Source: Deltaproteobacteria bacterium (GTDB taxonomy: Bacteria > Desulfobacterota > Desulfobaccia > Desulfobaccales > 0-14-0-80-60-11). Taken from it: a stretch of DNA of 40,094 nt. Numbering within the stretch: the first letter of the stretch is position 1; every line of letters starts with the position of its first letter. The stretch is taken from NCBI GenBank assembly GCA_016875015.1, contig VGSJ01000021.1, positions 1 to 40,094 of the forward strand. The letters are read 5' to 3'. This document shows positions 15,902-23,925 of this stretch, piece by piece. The notes under the pieces are model-generated. The model was not told the origin of the DNA. It was given only the letters and a program-made list of their open reading frames with translations, and made no database searches. Made by a program: the position numbers and the translations under genes.

Positions 15902-17866
15902 TTATAGCTCCACCTGGCTGCCCAGCTCCACCACCCGGTTGGGCGGAATGCCGAAGTAGGTAGTGACGTTCCAAGAGTTCCTGGAGAGGAAGGCGAACAG
16001 CCCCTTGCGCCAGGAGGCCATATCCGCTTTGCCGGTGCTCAGAAGGGTTTCCCGGTTCACGTAGAAGGTGGTGGAAAAGGTGTCGAGTTCCAATCCCTGC
16101 TCCGTGGCGATTTCCAGGATGTTCGGAACGTTGGGGGTTTCCATGAATCCGTAGGTGGCTATCAGCCGGTGGAAACCCTGGCCCAAATCGCTGATGGACA
16201 ACCGGTCTTCCCGGGCGACATAGGGGGTGTTGGCGGAGACGACGGACATCAGGACCACCCTCTGGGGCAGGGACTCGGTGTGTTTCAGGAGATGGAGCAG
16301 GGTAATGGGGGTGCCGAAGGGGGAGACGGAGAGGAAGGCGCCGGTCCCGGGGGTGCGCACCAGTTTATATCTTTGAATATCCTTTAAGATAATTTCTATA
16401 GGCATCCGGGCGTCCTCGTTGCGCTTGGCCAGCAGAGCCCGGCCGTCCCGCCAAGTGAGCATGATCACGGTGAGAACCACGGCCACGGTTATGGCGAACC
16501 AGCCGCCGTCTACGAATTTGAGGAGATTGGCGCCGAAATAGGAGAGATCGAAGAACAGGAAGATGCACGCCGGCAACAGGGCCTTCCAGGCGGGCCAACC
16601 CCAGTTATATCGGGAAACGTAGTAGTAGATCAGGGTGGTGATGGCCATGGTCCCGGTCACCGCGATGCCGTAAGCCGCCGCCAGCCGGCTGGATTCCTTG
16701 AAGGCCAAAGCCAGCCCCAGGCAGCCGATCATCATCATAGTGTTCACCCAGGGCAGGTAAATCTGGCCCTTGGTTTTGCCGGAGGTGTGCACGATATGGA
16801 GCCGGGGACAGTAGCCGATCTGAATGGCCTGCTGGGTAAGGGAGTACACCCCGGAGATCATGGCCTGGGAGGCGATGACCGCGGCCGTGGTGGCCAGGGC
16901 CACCATGGGATAGAGCAGAATCCGGGGCACCAGTCCGTAAAAGGGATGGGCCGTCGCCTGGGGGTTTTCCAGGAGGAGGGCGGTTTGGCCAAAATAATTG
17001 AGCAAAAGGGCTGGAAAAACCAGAACGGTCCAGGACAGGCGGACGGGGCCCCGGCCGAAATGACCCAGGTCGGCGTAAAGGGCCTCACCCCCGGTGATAC
17101 AGAGAACTACCGCGCCCAGAACCACGACGCCGTGCAGGCGGTTAACGGCAAAGAAGGACACGGCGTAGCGCGGGTCCAAAGCCGCCAGAATCTCAGGTCT
17201 CCTGAGTATCTGGGCCAGGCCCAGGGCGGCAATGGAGGTGAACCAGAACAACATGATGGGGCCGAAGACGTTGCCGATGCGCTCGGTCCCCAGGCGCTGA
17301 AAGAAAAACAGACCGAACAGGACACCGCAGGAAATGGGCAGCACGAAGGGTTCGGCGGCGCTGGTGGCCACATTGAGGCCCTCCACCGCGGAGAGCACGG
17401 AGATAACCGGGGTGATAAGGCCGTCACCATAGAGCAGGGCGGCGCCGAAGATCCCCAAGAGGACGAGACGGTTCACGGTCTTTTCTGAAACCTGCTTGGC
17501 ACCTTTTCCCAGAAAGAGGGCAGCCAGGGCATAGATGCCGCCTTCCCCTTCATTGTCGGCTTTTAAGATAAATATCACGTACTTAATCATCACGACCATC
17601 GTGAGCGACCAGAAGATGAGAGACATGACGCCCAGCAGGTTAACCGGGGTTAGGGACATGGCGTGGGGTCCGTGGAAGCACTCCTTGACGGTGTACAGGG
17701 GGCTTGTGCCGATGTCCCCATACACCACCCCCAGGGCGCCTATGGCCAGAACCAGGGTTCTCTTCCGGTCTTTGCTCCCGGAGGGAGGGGGACCGGAGCC
17801 GTTCAGGTGGGCGCTGCCTGAATAGGACTGAGACGGCGTTCCGTCAGTTGAGGAATCGGTGCTCAT
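15902..17866 (-). CDS. kup: Kup-type low-affinity potassium uptake protein
   Basis: The 654 aa protein is a KUP/HAK/KT family K+/H+ symporter in the cytoplasmic membrane. The family hallmark GVVYGDIGTSPLYT is at 46-59 after a Ser/Gly-rich tail, followed by about 12 membrane helices and a soluble C-terminal domain from about residue 480. The QNSQGV-free order of helices and the KADNEGEGGIYAL and GDGLITPVISVLSA blocks are typical. GGAGG stands 7 bases before ATG. Upstream on the same transcript are a 35-aa microprotein and a c-di-AMP riboswitch, so expression should fall when c-di-AMP signals sufficient potassium, as in other Kup genes under ydaO control. Confidence 0.96.
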   Translation of the reverse strand: MSTDSSTDGTPSQSYSGSAHLNGSGPPPSGSKDRKRTLVLAIGALGVVYGDIGTSPLYTVKECFHGPHAMSLTPVNLLGVMSLIFWSLTMVVMIKYVIFILKADNEGEGGIYALAALFLGKGAKQVSEKTVNRLVLLGIFGAALLYGDGLITPVISVLSAVEGLNVATSAAEPFVLPISCGVLFGLFFFQRLGTERIGNVFGPIMLFWFTSIAALGLAQILRRPEILAALDPRYAVSFFAVNRLHGVVVLGAVVLCITGGEALYADLGHFGRGPVRLSWTVLVFPALLLNYFGQTALLLENPQATAHPFYGLVPRILLYPMVALATTAAVIASQAMISGVYSLTQQAIQIGYCPRLHIVHTSGKTKGQIYLPWVNTMMMIGCLGLALAFKESSRLAAAYGIAVTGTMAITTLIYYYVSRYNWGWPAWKALLPACIFLFFDLSYFGANLLKFVDGGWFAITVAVVLTVIMLTWRDGRALLAKRNEDARMPIEIILKDIQRYKLVRTPGTGAFLSVSPFGTPITLLHLLKHTESLPQRVVLMSVVSANTPYVAREDRLSISDLGQGFHRLIATYGFMETPNVPNILEIATEQGLELDTFSTTFYVNRETLLSTGKADMASWRKGLFAFLSRNSWNVTTYFGIPPNRVVELGSQVEL

Positions 17867-17886
17867 GGGAAGTCCTCCAAATCAGG

Positions 17887-17994
17887 TCAGGGCCAAGGCA
17901 ATAACGATGGGACCGTTGCCCCCGGTTTCCGGGGCAGATAGATGAATAACCCCACCAGGAACAGATTGACCAAGATGAGAATGATAGCTTTCAT
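17887..17994 (-). CDS. 35-aa hydrophobic microprotein upstream of kup
   Basis: A 35-codon frame lies between the riboswitch and kup, ending 20 bases before the kup start. It encodes one hydrophobic helix (start MKAIILILVNLFLVGLFIYL) followed by PRKPG and a short Pro-rich tail. GGAG stands 11 bases before the ATG, a rather long spacing. It recalls in size and layout KdpF, the small subunit of the Kdp potassium pump, but similarity was not demonstrated. It may be a Kup accessory peptide or a translated leader. Confidence 0.5.
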   Translation of the reverse strand: MKAIILILVNLFLVGLFIYLPRKPGATVPSLLPWP

Positions 17995-18262
17995 GTATCA
18001 GGGGACTCCCTAACTTTTAGATCCGCACCATAATTGAGGCGGATTACTCATACAGTGAGGCCGGAGCAAGGCCCCATTCGGCCCCAAACCCGCGCTAATC
18101 CTCTGCAGGTGTTTTCGCGGCGGCGGCGTCTTTCCATGAGGTGTCAGGGAGAATGGGATTCCGGCCCGGGGGGCGGCGTCGGACTGGGGCTGGCGGCGAA
18201 TAAACGACCGTCAGATAAAGCGGCTGTCTGAACGGGGGGATATGACTGGGCGGGAAGTCCCC

Positions 18263-18290
18263 TAAAAGACCCGCCCAGATGCGCGGCGGG
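18263..18290 (-). terminator. Terminator-like hairpin downstream of the riboswitch
   Basis: On the minus strand CCCGCC (18290-18285) pairs with GGCGGG (18275-18270), directly followed by TCTTTTA. The same GGCGGG can instead pair with a second complement at 18248-18256 as part of a 9-bp CTGGGCGGG/CCCGCCCAG stem. The two stems are mutually exclusive, which suits a terminator/antiterminator switch under riboswitch control. The U tract is short. Confidence 0.45.
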
Positions 18291-18317
18291 CGGCTCAATA
18301 TCTATGTTTGCCATACC

Positions 18318-18470
18318 CTCCTCCTGCCTACGGGGTTAGCTGCCGGGCTCGGGCGGGAGGTGGCTTGCCCTACCGCATTGACGAACTATGCGGATTCGCC
18401 CCAAAAACTTGGGTCCCCCGCTTCTCCGTTTGGGTTTCGGAGAATTCGGCGGTTGGCCGAATGGAGCTGT
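18318..18470 (-). ncRNA. ydaO/yuaA-type c-di-AMP riboswitch
   Basis: Reading the minus strand, the conserved blocks of the ydaO class appear in order: CCGCCGAA (18452-18445), GGGGGACCCA (18419-18410), GGGGCGAATCC (18402-18392), and the 3' hallmark CCCGGCAGCTAACCCCGTAG within 18353-18326. Spacing is compatible with the known fold of two pseudo-symmetric ligand sites. It starts just after a promoter and lies upstream of the microprotein and kup. The class binds c-di-AMP and usually turns off K+ uptake or wall genes. Boundaries are approximate because the P1 stem was not modelled. Confidence 0.92.
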
Positions 18471-18484
18471 GACCAACGACTATT

Positions 18485-18513
18485 ACTTTAATTTTTTTTT
18501 GCAGCTACGTCAA
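18485..18513 (-). promoter_or_regulatory. Promoter of the riboswitch-microprotein-kup transcript
   Basis: Minus strand TTGACG (18513-18508), a 17-base spacer with an A9 run, and TAAAGT (18490-18485). The predicted start near 18478 places the riboswitch at the very 5' end of the RNA. Confidence 0.6.
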
Positions 18514-18606
18514 GGGAAATTATCCACCCACGCCCTTGCGCTCCCAAGCCAATAACCGAGGGATTTCTCTTGAATGCAGGAAAATCTTCAGCCCTGGGGA
18601 TAATCC

Positions 18607-18635
18607 TTGAAAGGGGCGGTTATTTTAAGTATGAA
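18607..18635 (+). promoter_or_regulatory. Candidate promoter for ktrB
   Basis: TTGAAA (18607-18612), a 17-base spacer and TATGAA (18630-18635) lie 56 bases before the ktrB start. The remainder of 17995-18690 on the plus strand shows no gene; it is the divergent kup/ktrB control region, holding the riboswitch unit on the minus strand and about 270 bases of leader between the terminator-like hairpin and the microprotein. Confidence 0.4.
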
Positions 18636-18690
18636 CGAGTGAGACTGACCACCGCTTGCCGGAGAGACGGCCCTGGAAAATATTGGAAGC

Positions 18691-20076
18691 ATGACGCCAA
18701 TAAAGGCGAAAAGCAGAATTCGCCTGTTGCTCGGGCTGCCGGAGGCCTTGCTAATCATCGGTTTCGGGGGCGTAATTATCCTGGGGACGCTCCTCCTCAG
18801 GCTGCCTTGGACCCATCAGCCGGGCAAGGTCAGCTTTCTGAACGCCCTATTCACCTCCACTTCGGCCGTGTGCGTCACCGGCCTGACCGTGGTGGATACC
18901 GGCACCGACTTCACCCGGTTCGGCCAGATCGTCATCCTGCTGCTGATCCAGGCCGGCGGTTTAGGCATCATGACCTTTGCGGCCCTCATGTTCCAGTTCC
19001 TGGGGCGGCGCCTGTCCCTGAGGTCCCAGTCGGTGCTCCACGGGTCGTTCTTCCAGCAGGACATCGGCGTGAACTTCAAGACCATGTTCAGGCGTATCCT
19101 CTGGCTCACCGCGGTGACCGAACTCTTGGGCGTCGCGGTGCTCTTCGCAGCCTTGCTGCCCCAGGCCGCCCATCTGGGCGAGACCCTGTTCCAATCGGTT
19201 TTTCATGCGGTGTCGGCTTTTTGCAACGCCGGTTTTTCCCTTTACAAGGACAATCTGGTGGAGGTGCGCCACAACCACCTCTTTACCATCGCCATCATGG
19301 GCCTCATCGTCATCGGCGGTCTGGGCCACACCGTGGTCCACGAACTGTGGCAGCGGGCGGAATGCCGGTTTTCCCGCCGCCGGGACCGGGATATTGACTG
19401 TCGGCGCCTCTCGGTCCACGCCCGGGTGGTGCTGCGGTTCACCGCCATCCTGATCGTCGGGGGAGCGGCCGTCATCCTGGTCCTGGGGCTCACCGCGGCC
19501 GAGACCTCCTGGGAGGCCCGGCTGGCCGCGGCCTTGTTCCAGTCCATCACGGCCCGGACCGCGGGCTTCAACACCGTGGACATCGGCCGTCTGCCCCTTG
19601 CCTCCCTGCTGCTGATCTCGATACTGATGTTCATCGGCGGCTCTCCGGCCTCCTGCGCCGGGGGCATCAAGACCACCGTGTTCGCCATCTCCTGGGCGGA
19701 GCTACGGGCCAGGGTCCGGGGCGAAACCGAGGTCAGGCTGCTGGACCGCCGGATCCCCAACGAAACCTTGTGGCGGGTCTCCTTGTTGCTGCGTCTGGCC
19801 CTGTTGTGGAATATCGTGGGGGTCTTGTTGCTGTTGGTCACCGAGGGCGCCCGTCCGGGGATCGGCATGCACGACGTGATTTTCGAGCAAATCTCCGCTT
19901 TCGGCACGGTGGGCCTCTCCACCGGCATCACCGACAAGCTCTCGGCGCCCGGTAAGTTATGGATTATAGCCACCATGTTTGTGGGCCGCTTGGGACCGTT
20001 GACCCTGGCCATGTGGTTTTTCACACCCAAACCTGGCCCCGTTCAGTATCCCGAAGGAAAAGTGATGATCGGATGA
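18691..20076 (+). CDS. ktrB: KtrB/TrkH-family potassium channel subunit
   Basis: The 461 aa membrane protein has the four-fold M1-P-M2 layout of the TrkH/KtrB/HKT superfamily. The four selectivity-filter loops are visible: TSTSAVCVTGLT (about 54-65), HAVSAFCNAGFS (about 170-181), TARTAGFNTVD (about 286-296) and SAFGTVGLSTG (about 401-411), each with its filter glycine. It conducts K+ into the cell and is normally gated by a KtrA ring. Its stop overlaps the ktrA start (ATGA). A weak GGAAG precedes the ATG. Because ktrA is broken here, the channel may be ungated, use a KtrA encoded elsewhere, or be non-functional. Confidence 0.93.
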   Translation: MTPIKAKSRIRLLLGLPEALLIIGFGGVIILGTLLLRLPWTHQPGKVSFLNALFTSTSAVCVTGLTVVDTGTDFTRFGQIVILLLIQAGGLGIMTFAALMFQFLGRRLSLRSQSVLHGSFFQQDIGVNFKTMFRRILWLTAVTELLGVAVLFAALLPQAAHLGETLFQSVFHAVSAFCNAGFSLYKDNLVEVRHNHLFTIAIMGLIVIGGLGHTVVHELWQRAECRFSRRRDRDIDCRRLSVHARVVLRFTAILIVGGAAVILVLGLTAAETSWEARLAAALFQSITARTAGFNTVDIGRLPLASLLLISILMFIGGSPASCAGGIKTTVFAISWAELRARVRGETEVRLLDRRIPNETLWRVSLLLRLALLWNIVGVLLLLVTEGARPGIGMHDVIFEQISAFGTVGLSTGITDKLSAPGKLWIIATMFVGRLGPLTLAMWFFTPKPGPVQYPEGKVMIG

Positions 20077-20701
20077 AGCACAAAAAACATATCTGTATAA
20101 TCGGCCTGGGCGAGTTCGGGACCGAGCTGGCCAGGGAACTGTCCCGGGAATGCGAGGTCCTGGTCCTGGACCGGGATGAGAATCGCGTCAACGCCATCGT
20201 GGACCAGGTGCAGCGGGCCCTGATCCTGGACGTCAGGGATTTTGCCGGCCTGAGTTCGGTGGTCACCGCGGACTTCGATGAGGTCATCGTCAGCATCGGC
20301 GAAGACCTGGAGGCCAGTATCCTGTGCACCCTGCACCTGAAGAAGATCGGGGTGCGGTCCATCCAGGCCAAGGCCAAAACCGGGAGACGGCCCGCCGGGT
20401 GGCCGCCCACATTATCAACCCCAATCTCCTGGACTTCGTGCCCCTGGAAGCGGATTACCGGGTGATGGACGTGGCTCCGCCGGATGATTTTTACGGCTCC
20501 AGCCTGGAAGACCTTGAGCTGAGAAAACGCTTCGGGGTGTTCGTCATTGCCATCCGGGAACTGGTGCCGGCGCGCTTAGTGTTTTTGCCCGCCCCCGACT
20601 TCGTCATCAAGCCCAGCGACGTGCTGGTGGTGATTGGCCGGGAGAAGGACCTGACGGGGGTTCAGGACTGGAAGAAACCCGTGCCGTTCCAGGAGGGCTA
20701 G
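20073..20701 (+). pseudogene. ktrA: KtrA/TrkA RCK regulator, broken by an internal deletion
   Basis: KtrA binds NAD(H)/ATP through its RCK_N domain and c-di-AMP through RCK_C, and gates KtrB. The first frame (20073-20465) gives a good RCK_N start with GLGEFG at 11-16 and the acidic DRDE near 33, up to IQAKAK at 20361-20378. After that the homologous text continues in another frame from RETARRVAAHII (20381 onward) through the RCK_C domain (VMDVAPPDDFYGSSL, SDVLVVIGREKDL) to 20701. About 20 residues that normally join these parts, including the usual ...ILEKxGAxxVIFPE-like stretch, are absent. So this is a deletion of roughly 60 bases that is not a multiple of three, either real or an assembly error. 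Confidence 0.82.
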
Positions 20702-20703
20702 GG

Positions 20704-21276
20704 GTGTTCTTCTGGCTGCCGCTTTTGGCCCTGGCGGGGCTGGGGGCCGCCGCCCCCCTCACGGTAAGGCTGATCTCCGTGGGGTCCCTGCCCCCGGCCA
20801 TACTCGGCTTCCTGCAGGAGGGCGTAACGCGGGAACTGGGCGCGGTCGTCCGGATGGGGGGCAACCTCCCCCTGCCGGCATCCTGCCCTGAGGGCCGCAG
20901 CCAGTATCCGGGCCCCCCTTTTCTGGCGGCGCTGGCGGCCGTCCGCCCGCCGGGGGAGGAGATTATCCTGGGGGTCACCGGGGTGGACCTCACCGCGCCC
21001 GGTCTCAACTTCGTCTTTGGCCTGGCCGATCCCCCATCGCGCTGCGCCGTCATCTCCCTGGCCCGCCTCTACCCGGAGTTTTACGGCCAGCCCCGGGACC
21101 CCCGCCGGTTCAAAGCGCGGGCCGTCAAAGAGGCGGTCCACGAACTGGGGCACCTCCTGGGCCTGGGCCACTGCCCCGATCCGGCCTGCGTCATGTCCTT
21201 CTCCAACTCCCTGGCCGACACCGACCAGAAGGGGCCGGGGTTTTGCGGGGCTTGTCGGGAGAAGTTAGGGAAATGA
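20704..21276 (+). CDS. Archaemetzincin-family zinc protease
   Basis: The 190 aa protein carries the full archaemetzincin signature: HELGHLLGLGHC at 146-157 (H146, E147, H150, H156), C162, the Met-turn M164, and CGAC at 181-184, four cysteines expected to hold a structural second zinc. Family members are mainly cytosolic metalloproteases of unknown substrate. Here 17 hydrophobic residues (MFFWLPLLALAGLGAAA) precede the usual VRLISVG start and look like a signal peptide, hinting at export. The GTG at 20704 begins just after the ktrA remnant stop; an internal GTG (V27) would remove the hydrophobic part, so the start decides location. Confidence 0.87.
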   Translation: MFFWLPLLALAGLGAAAPLTVRLISVGSLPPAILGFLQEGVTRELGAVVRMGGNLPLPASCPEGRSQYPGPPFLAALAAVRPPGEEIILGVTGVDLTAPGLNFVFGLADPPSRCAVISLARLYPEFYGQPRDPRRFKARAVKEAVHELGHLLGLGHCPDPACVMSFSNSLADTDQKGPGFCGACREKLGK

Positions 21277-21318
21277 AATTTGAGGGGAGGGCGGGGGAGA
21301 GATAGCCCCCATAAAAAC

Positions 21319-23040
21319 CTATCCCTCCAAATCCGCCGACGCCCGGGCCGCGAAGTCCAGGGTCGGGTCCAGTTCCAGGGCCTGTTTGAGCACGTAGGCG
21401 GCTTCCTTGCGGTGGCCCAGGCGCTGCAAATTGATCCCCAGGTTGGCGTAGTCGATGGCCGAGCCCGGGTCCAACTCGATGACCTTCTCGAAGCACTCCA
21501 CCGCCTGCTGATATTCCTCCAGCTTGAAGCAGCAAAATCCCAGGAAGTGGAGGGCCTCCTTGAGGTTTGGGTCCAGTTCCAGCGCCTGGGTGAAGGCCGC
21601 CGCGGCCTCTTTGAAGCCCCCCAGGTCTTTGTGGCAGGCGCCCAGGTGGACGTAGATGCTGGGCAGTTCATGGGTCGGGGGGTTAAGTTCCAGCGCCCGG
21701 CGGAAGTGCTCCAGGGCATCACTGGCCCGGTCCTGGTTTTCCAGGGCCAGACCCAGGAAGAAGTGGACGTCGAAGCGCGCCGGAAAGGCGGCGTTGAGCT
21801 CCGCCAGGGCCGCCAGGGCCTCCAGGGGCGGGGCGTACAGGGCCGCGGTCTTGGCCAGGTGGAAAATGACGCTGGTGTTGCGGGTGCGTTCCAGAAAGTG
21901 GGTGCCGGGGATCAGCACGTACACCGCCGGGAGATTAAGTGCGGGGTGGGTGGTGTTCACCACCAGGACTTCCAGCCCCAAGCGGGACAGGGCCGCCAGG
22001 CAGAGATCGATCTCGTCTTTGAGGTTGGGCCGGGAGAGGTTGGGAAGGCTGTCCAGGGGTTTTTGGGGTCCGGGCGCCATGAGATAGGCCGCCTCCTCCA
22101 GGGTCTCATACTTGGGGAGCGTGGGCCGGTAGCTGGTGCGGCGGTGGAAATCCCCGGCCAGCTGGGCCACCTCGGTTAAGGCCCGAATCAGGGACTTGGT
22201 GGGATCGGTGGTGGTGCCGGCGGCGAAGACGATCTCGCTGCTCTCCGGAAAGGTGGACGGGTCATAGGCCAGGGCCGCCACCGTGGGGATGCTGGTGTCC
22301 AGGGAGAAATCCCGCAGGTGGAGGACAATGCCGTTCTGCCGAAACTTCGCCAGCAGTTCCCGGGCCACGGGGTCCGTGACCGACTCGGGGTCGATGGCCG
22401 GAGTGGGACGGCGCTCATAGCTGATGACCGAGCCCACGTGGCGCTCCACCACTTCGCCCAGGCCCTGGAGGATGGCCTCCTCCAGGCAGTTGCCCGCGGA
22501 CGGGCCGTTATATTCCTCAATCAGGTAAAACCAGTGGATGGGCAGATAGACCGCCTCGCCCCGGGTCAGGTTGGTGGCCGGCACGAAATACAGGGGCCAG
22601 TCCTCATAGAGCCGGGCCGCAGCCGCGGCGTCGGGCGAAGTGTCGAACAGGGAGCGGCAGAGTAAAGACCAGGGCAGGGCCTGGCCCGCCAGATCCCGGG
22701 GGCAGCCGAAGTCCAGGGGGCCGTCGTTCATATAGGAAAAGAAGCTGAAACGCTCCACCAGCTCCATGAGGGCCGAGGCCTCAGCCTGGACCGGGGTGGC
22801 CCCTTTGCCCATCTGCTTTTGGGTGGGCACCACCCGGCGGGCGTCCACCCCCAGAAGGCTGAGGTACACGGGGATATTTAGGCGGCCGGAGTCGATGCGC
22901 ATGGTTTCCTGGAGGAGCTTGAGGTCGAGCGCCCCCAGGCGGTCCCGCACCCGGCGGATGGTCTCCTCCGGGCTCAGGAGCTTGTCTTGGTCGTAGGTGT
23001 AGCTCTTTAGGGCGTCGGTGAGGTTAAGAGTTTCCAGCAT
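21319..23040 (-). CDS. ycaO: YcaO-domain protein with C-terminal TPR repeats
   Basis: The 573 aa protein has an ATP-dependent cyclodehydratase-fold YcaO domain (to about residue 390) and a TPR region (about 400-565) with repeats such as AxxxFxxALELxP. ATP/Mg-binding blocks are visible: GKGATPVQAEASALMELVER (77-96), AGNCLEEAILQGLGEVVERH (about 186-205) and TKSLIRALTEVAQ (about 283-295). The architecture and length resemble E. coli YcaO, linked to beta-methylthiolation of ribosomal protein S12 with RimO, rather than peptide-modifying YcaOs with a PxPxP end. No precursor peptide, TfuA or RimO gene is nearby, so the target remains open. Confidence 0.88.
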   Translation of the reverse strand: MLETLNLTDALKSYTYDQDKLLSPEETIRRVRDRLGALDLKLLQETMRIDSGRLNIPVYLSLLGVDARRVVPTQKQMGKGATPVQAEASALMELVERFSFFSYMNDGPLDFGCPRDLAGQALPWSLLCRSLFDTSPDAAAAARLYEDWPLYFVPATNLTRGEAVYLPIHWFYLIEEYNGPSAGNCLEEAILQGLGEVVERHVGSVISYERRPTPAIDPESVTDPVARELLAKFRQNGIVLHLRDFSLDTSIPTVAALAYDPSTFPESSEIVFAAGTTTDPTKSLIRALTEVAQLAGDFHRRTSYRPTLPKYETLEEAAYLMAPGPQKPLDSLPNLSRPNLKDEIDLCLAALSRLGLEVLVVNTTHPALNLPAVYVLIPGTHFLERTRNTSVIFHLAKTAALYAPPLEALAALAELNAAFPARFDVHFFLGLALENQDRASDALEHFRRALELNPPTHELPSIYVHLGACHKDLGGFKEAAAAFTQALELDPNLKEALHFLGFCCFKLEEYQQAVECFEKVIELDPGSAIDYANLGINLQRLGHRKEAAYVLKQALELDPTLDFAARASADLEG

Positions 23041-23460
23041 GAGTCATCATCTCCTGACGGGATTATGACCTTATCGCCGGATTTATGCAATGCTGAGGAG
23101 GATAAGAGGGGGCAATGGTTAAGGCCCGGCCGGACAACTTCCCGTCACGGGGATAAGATCATCTGACCGGCGATGCGGTTCATGGCCTTTTTGAATTTTG
23201 TCGTGAGTTAGAGAATAAAGGCGGGATGCGTTTCACTTTCCCGCCCTACGGCAAAAAGAAAGATAGAAGTGGTAAGTTTACAAAATAATTGTATAATAAA
23301 AATTCCCCGGTGCAAGGTCACTGCTGAGGCTGTCGAAAAAGGTACATCTCCGACCATTTCATTCCTGATTATTGCCTGTATCAATCCACCCAAAATTACA
23401 TATAACCAATTATAATCTTTGATAAATATCTATTCTATGTTAATATTGGCCAATAACTTT

Positions 23461-23763
23461 TTGGGGCTATCCGGTTGACTCTCCCGGCCACTATATATGG
23501 GATGAACGGAAGCCCGAAATTCCATCAGATCAGCCTGATTCGGAAACACCCCCTCCCCTGGTGGGAGGGGGTTGGGGGGAGGGGGTGTCTGGGCAACACC
23601 CCTGTAGAACATAGCATTCCCACCCCCACCCTAACCCTCCCCCATCAAGGGGGAGGGAATAAAGCACTTTGTTAGTAAACTTTTGTTCATTAGCGATCCA
23701 TTCGTGGAGTCGTTAATTAAAAACAACATATAGTGGGTAAGGGAGTCAACCGGATACCCCCAA
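23461..23763. mobile_element. MITE-like element with terminal inverted repeats
   Basis: The left end TTGGGGCTATCCGGTTGACT and the reverse complement of the right end TTGGGGGTATCCGGTTGACT agree at 20 of the first 21 bases and at 30 of 36 overall. Inside are two hairpins, CCCCCTCCC/GGGAGGGGG (23549-23571) and CCCTCCCCC/GGGGGAGGG (23635-23657), and no gene. The left end is 70/72 identical to a solitary copy at 933-1004. No clear target-site duplication was seen, so the boundaries rest on the repeats alone. Confidence 0.65.
23462..23533 (-). repeat. 72-bp dispersed repeat, copy B
   Basis: This is the reverse complement of 933-1004 with 2 mismatches, both in the CTCACCAGG/CTCTCCCGG stretch. It forms the left end of the MITE-like element. 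Confidence 0.82.
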
Positions 23764-23925
23764 TGATGAATTTGCTCACCAGATTGACAGGTTTGGGTAT
23801 TCAATTCATAATATACTTAAATTATTTGGCCTTTCTGTCGCCCACGTCCCCTGGCCTGGGGCTGCTTTGGCTGGGGTCAGGAGAGGCTATCAAGAGGTTA
23901 TGCCTCTGTGGCCAGAGGATATCAG

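Larger units (their letters stand above)
23041..23925. other. Non-coding, repeat-rich gap between ycaO and macA
   Basis: No convincing gene was found in 885 bases. The region holds a GGCGGG...CCCGCC inverted repeat (23220-23245), a MITE-like element (23461-23763) with two long GC hairpins inside, and AT-rich flanks. The macA promoter was not identified. Confidence 0.6.

Noticed and set aside
18095-18298. 67-aa minus-strand frame between the riboswitch and the kup microprotein
   Set aside because: Its composition is Pro/Arg-rich, it overlaps the terminator-like stems and it shows no domain or ribosome binding site; it is read as leader RNA.
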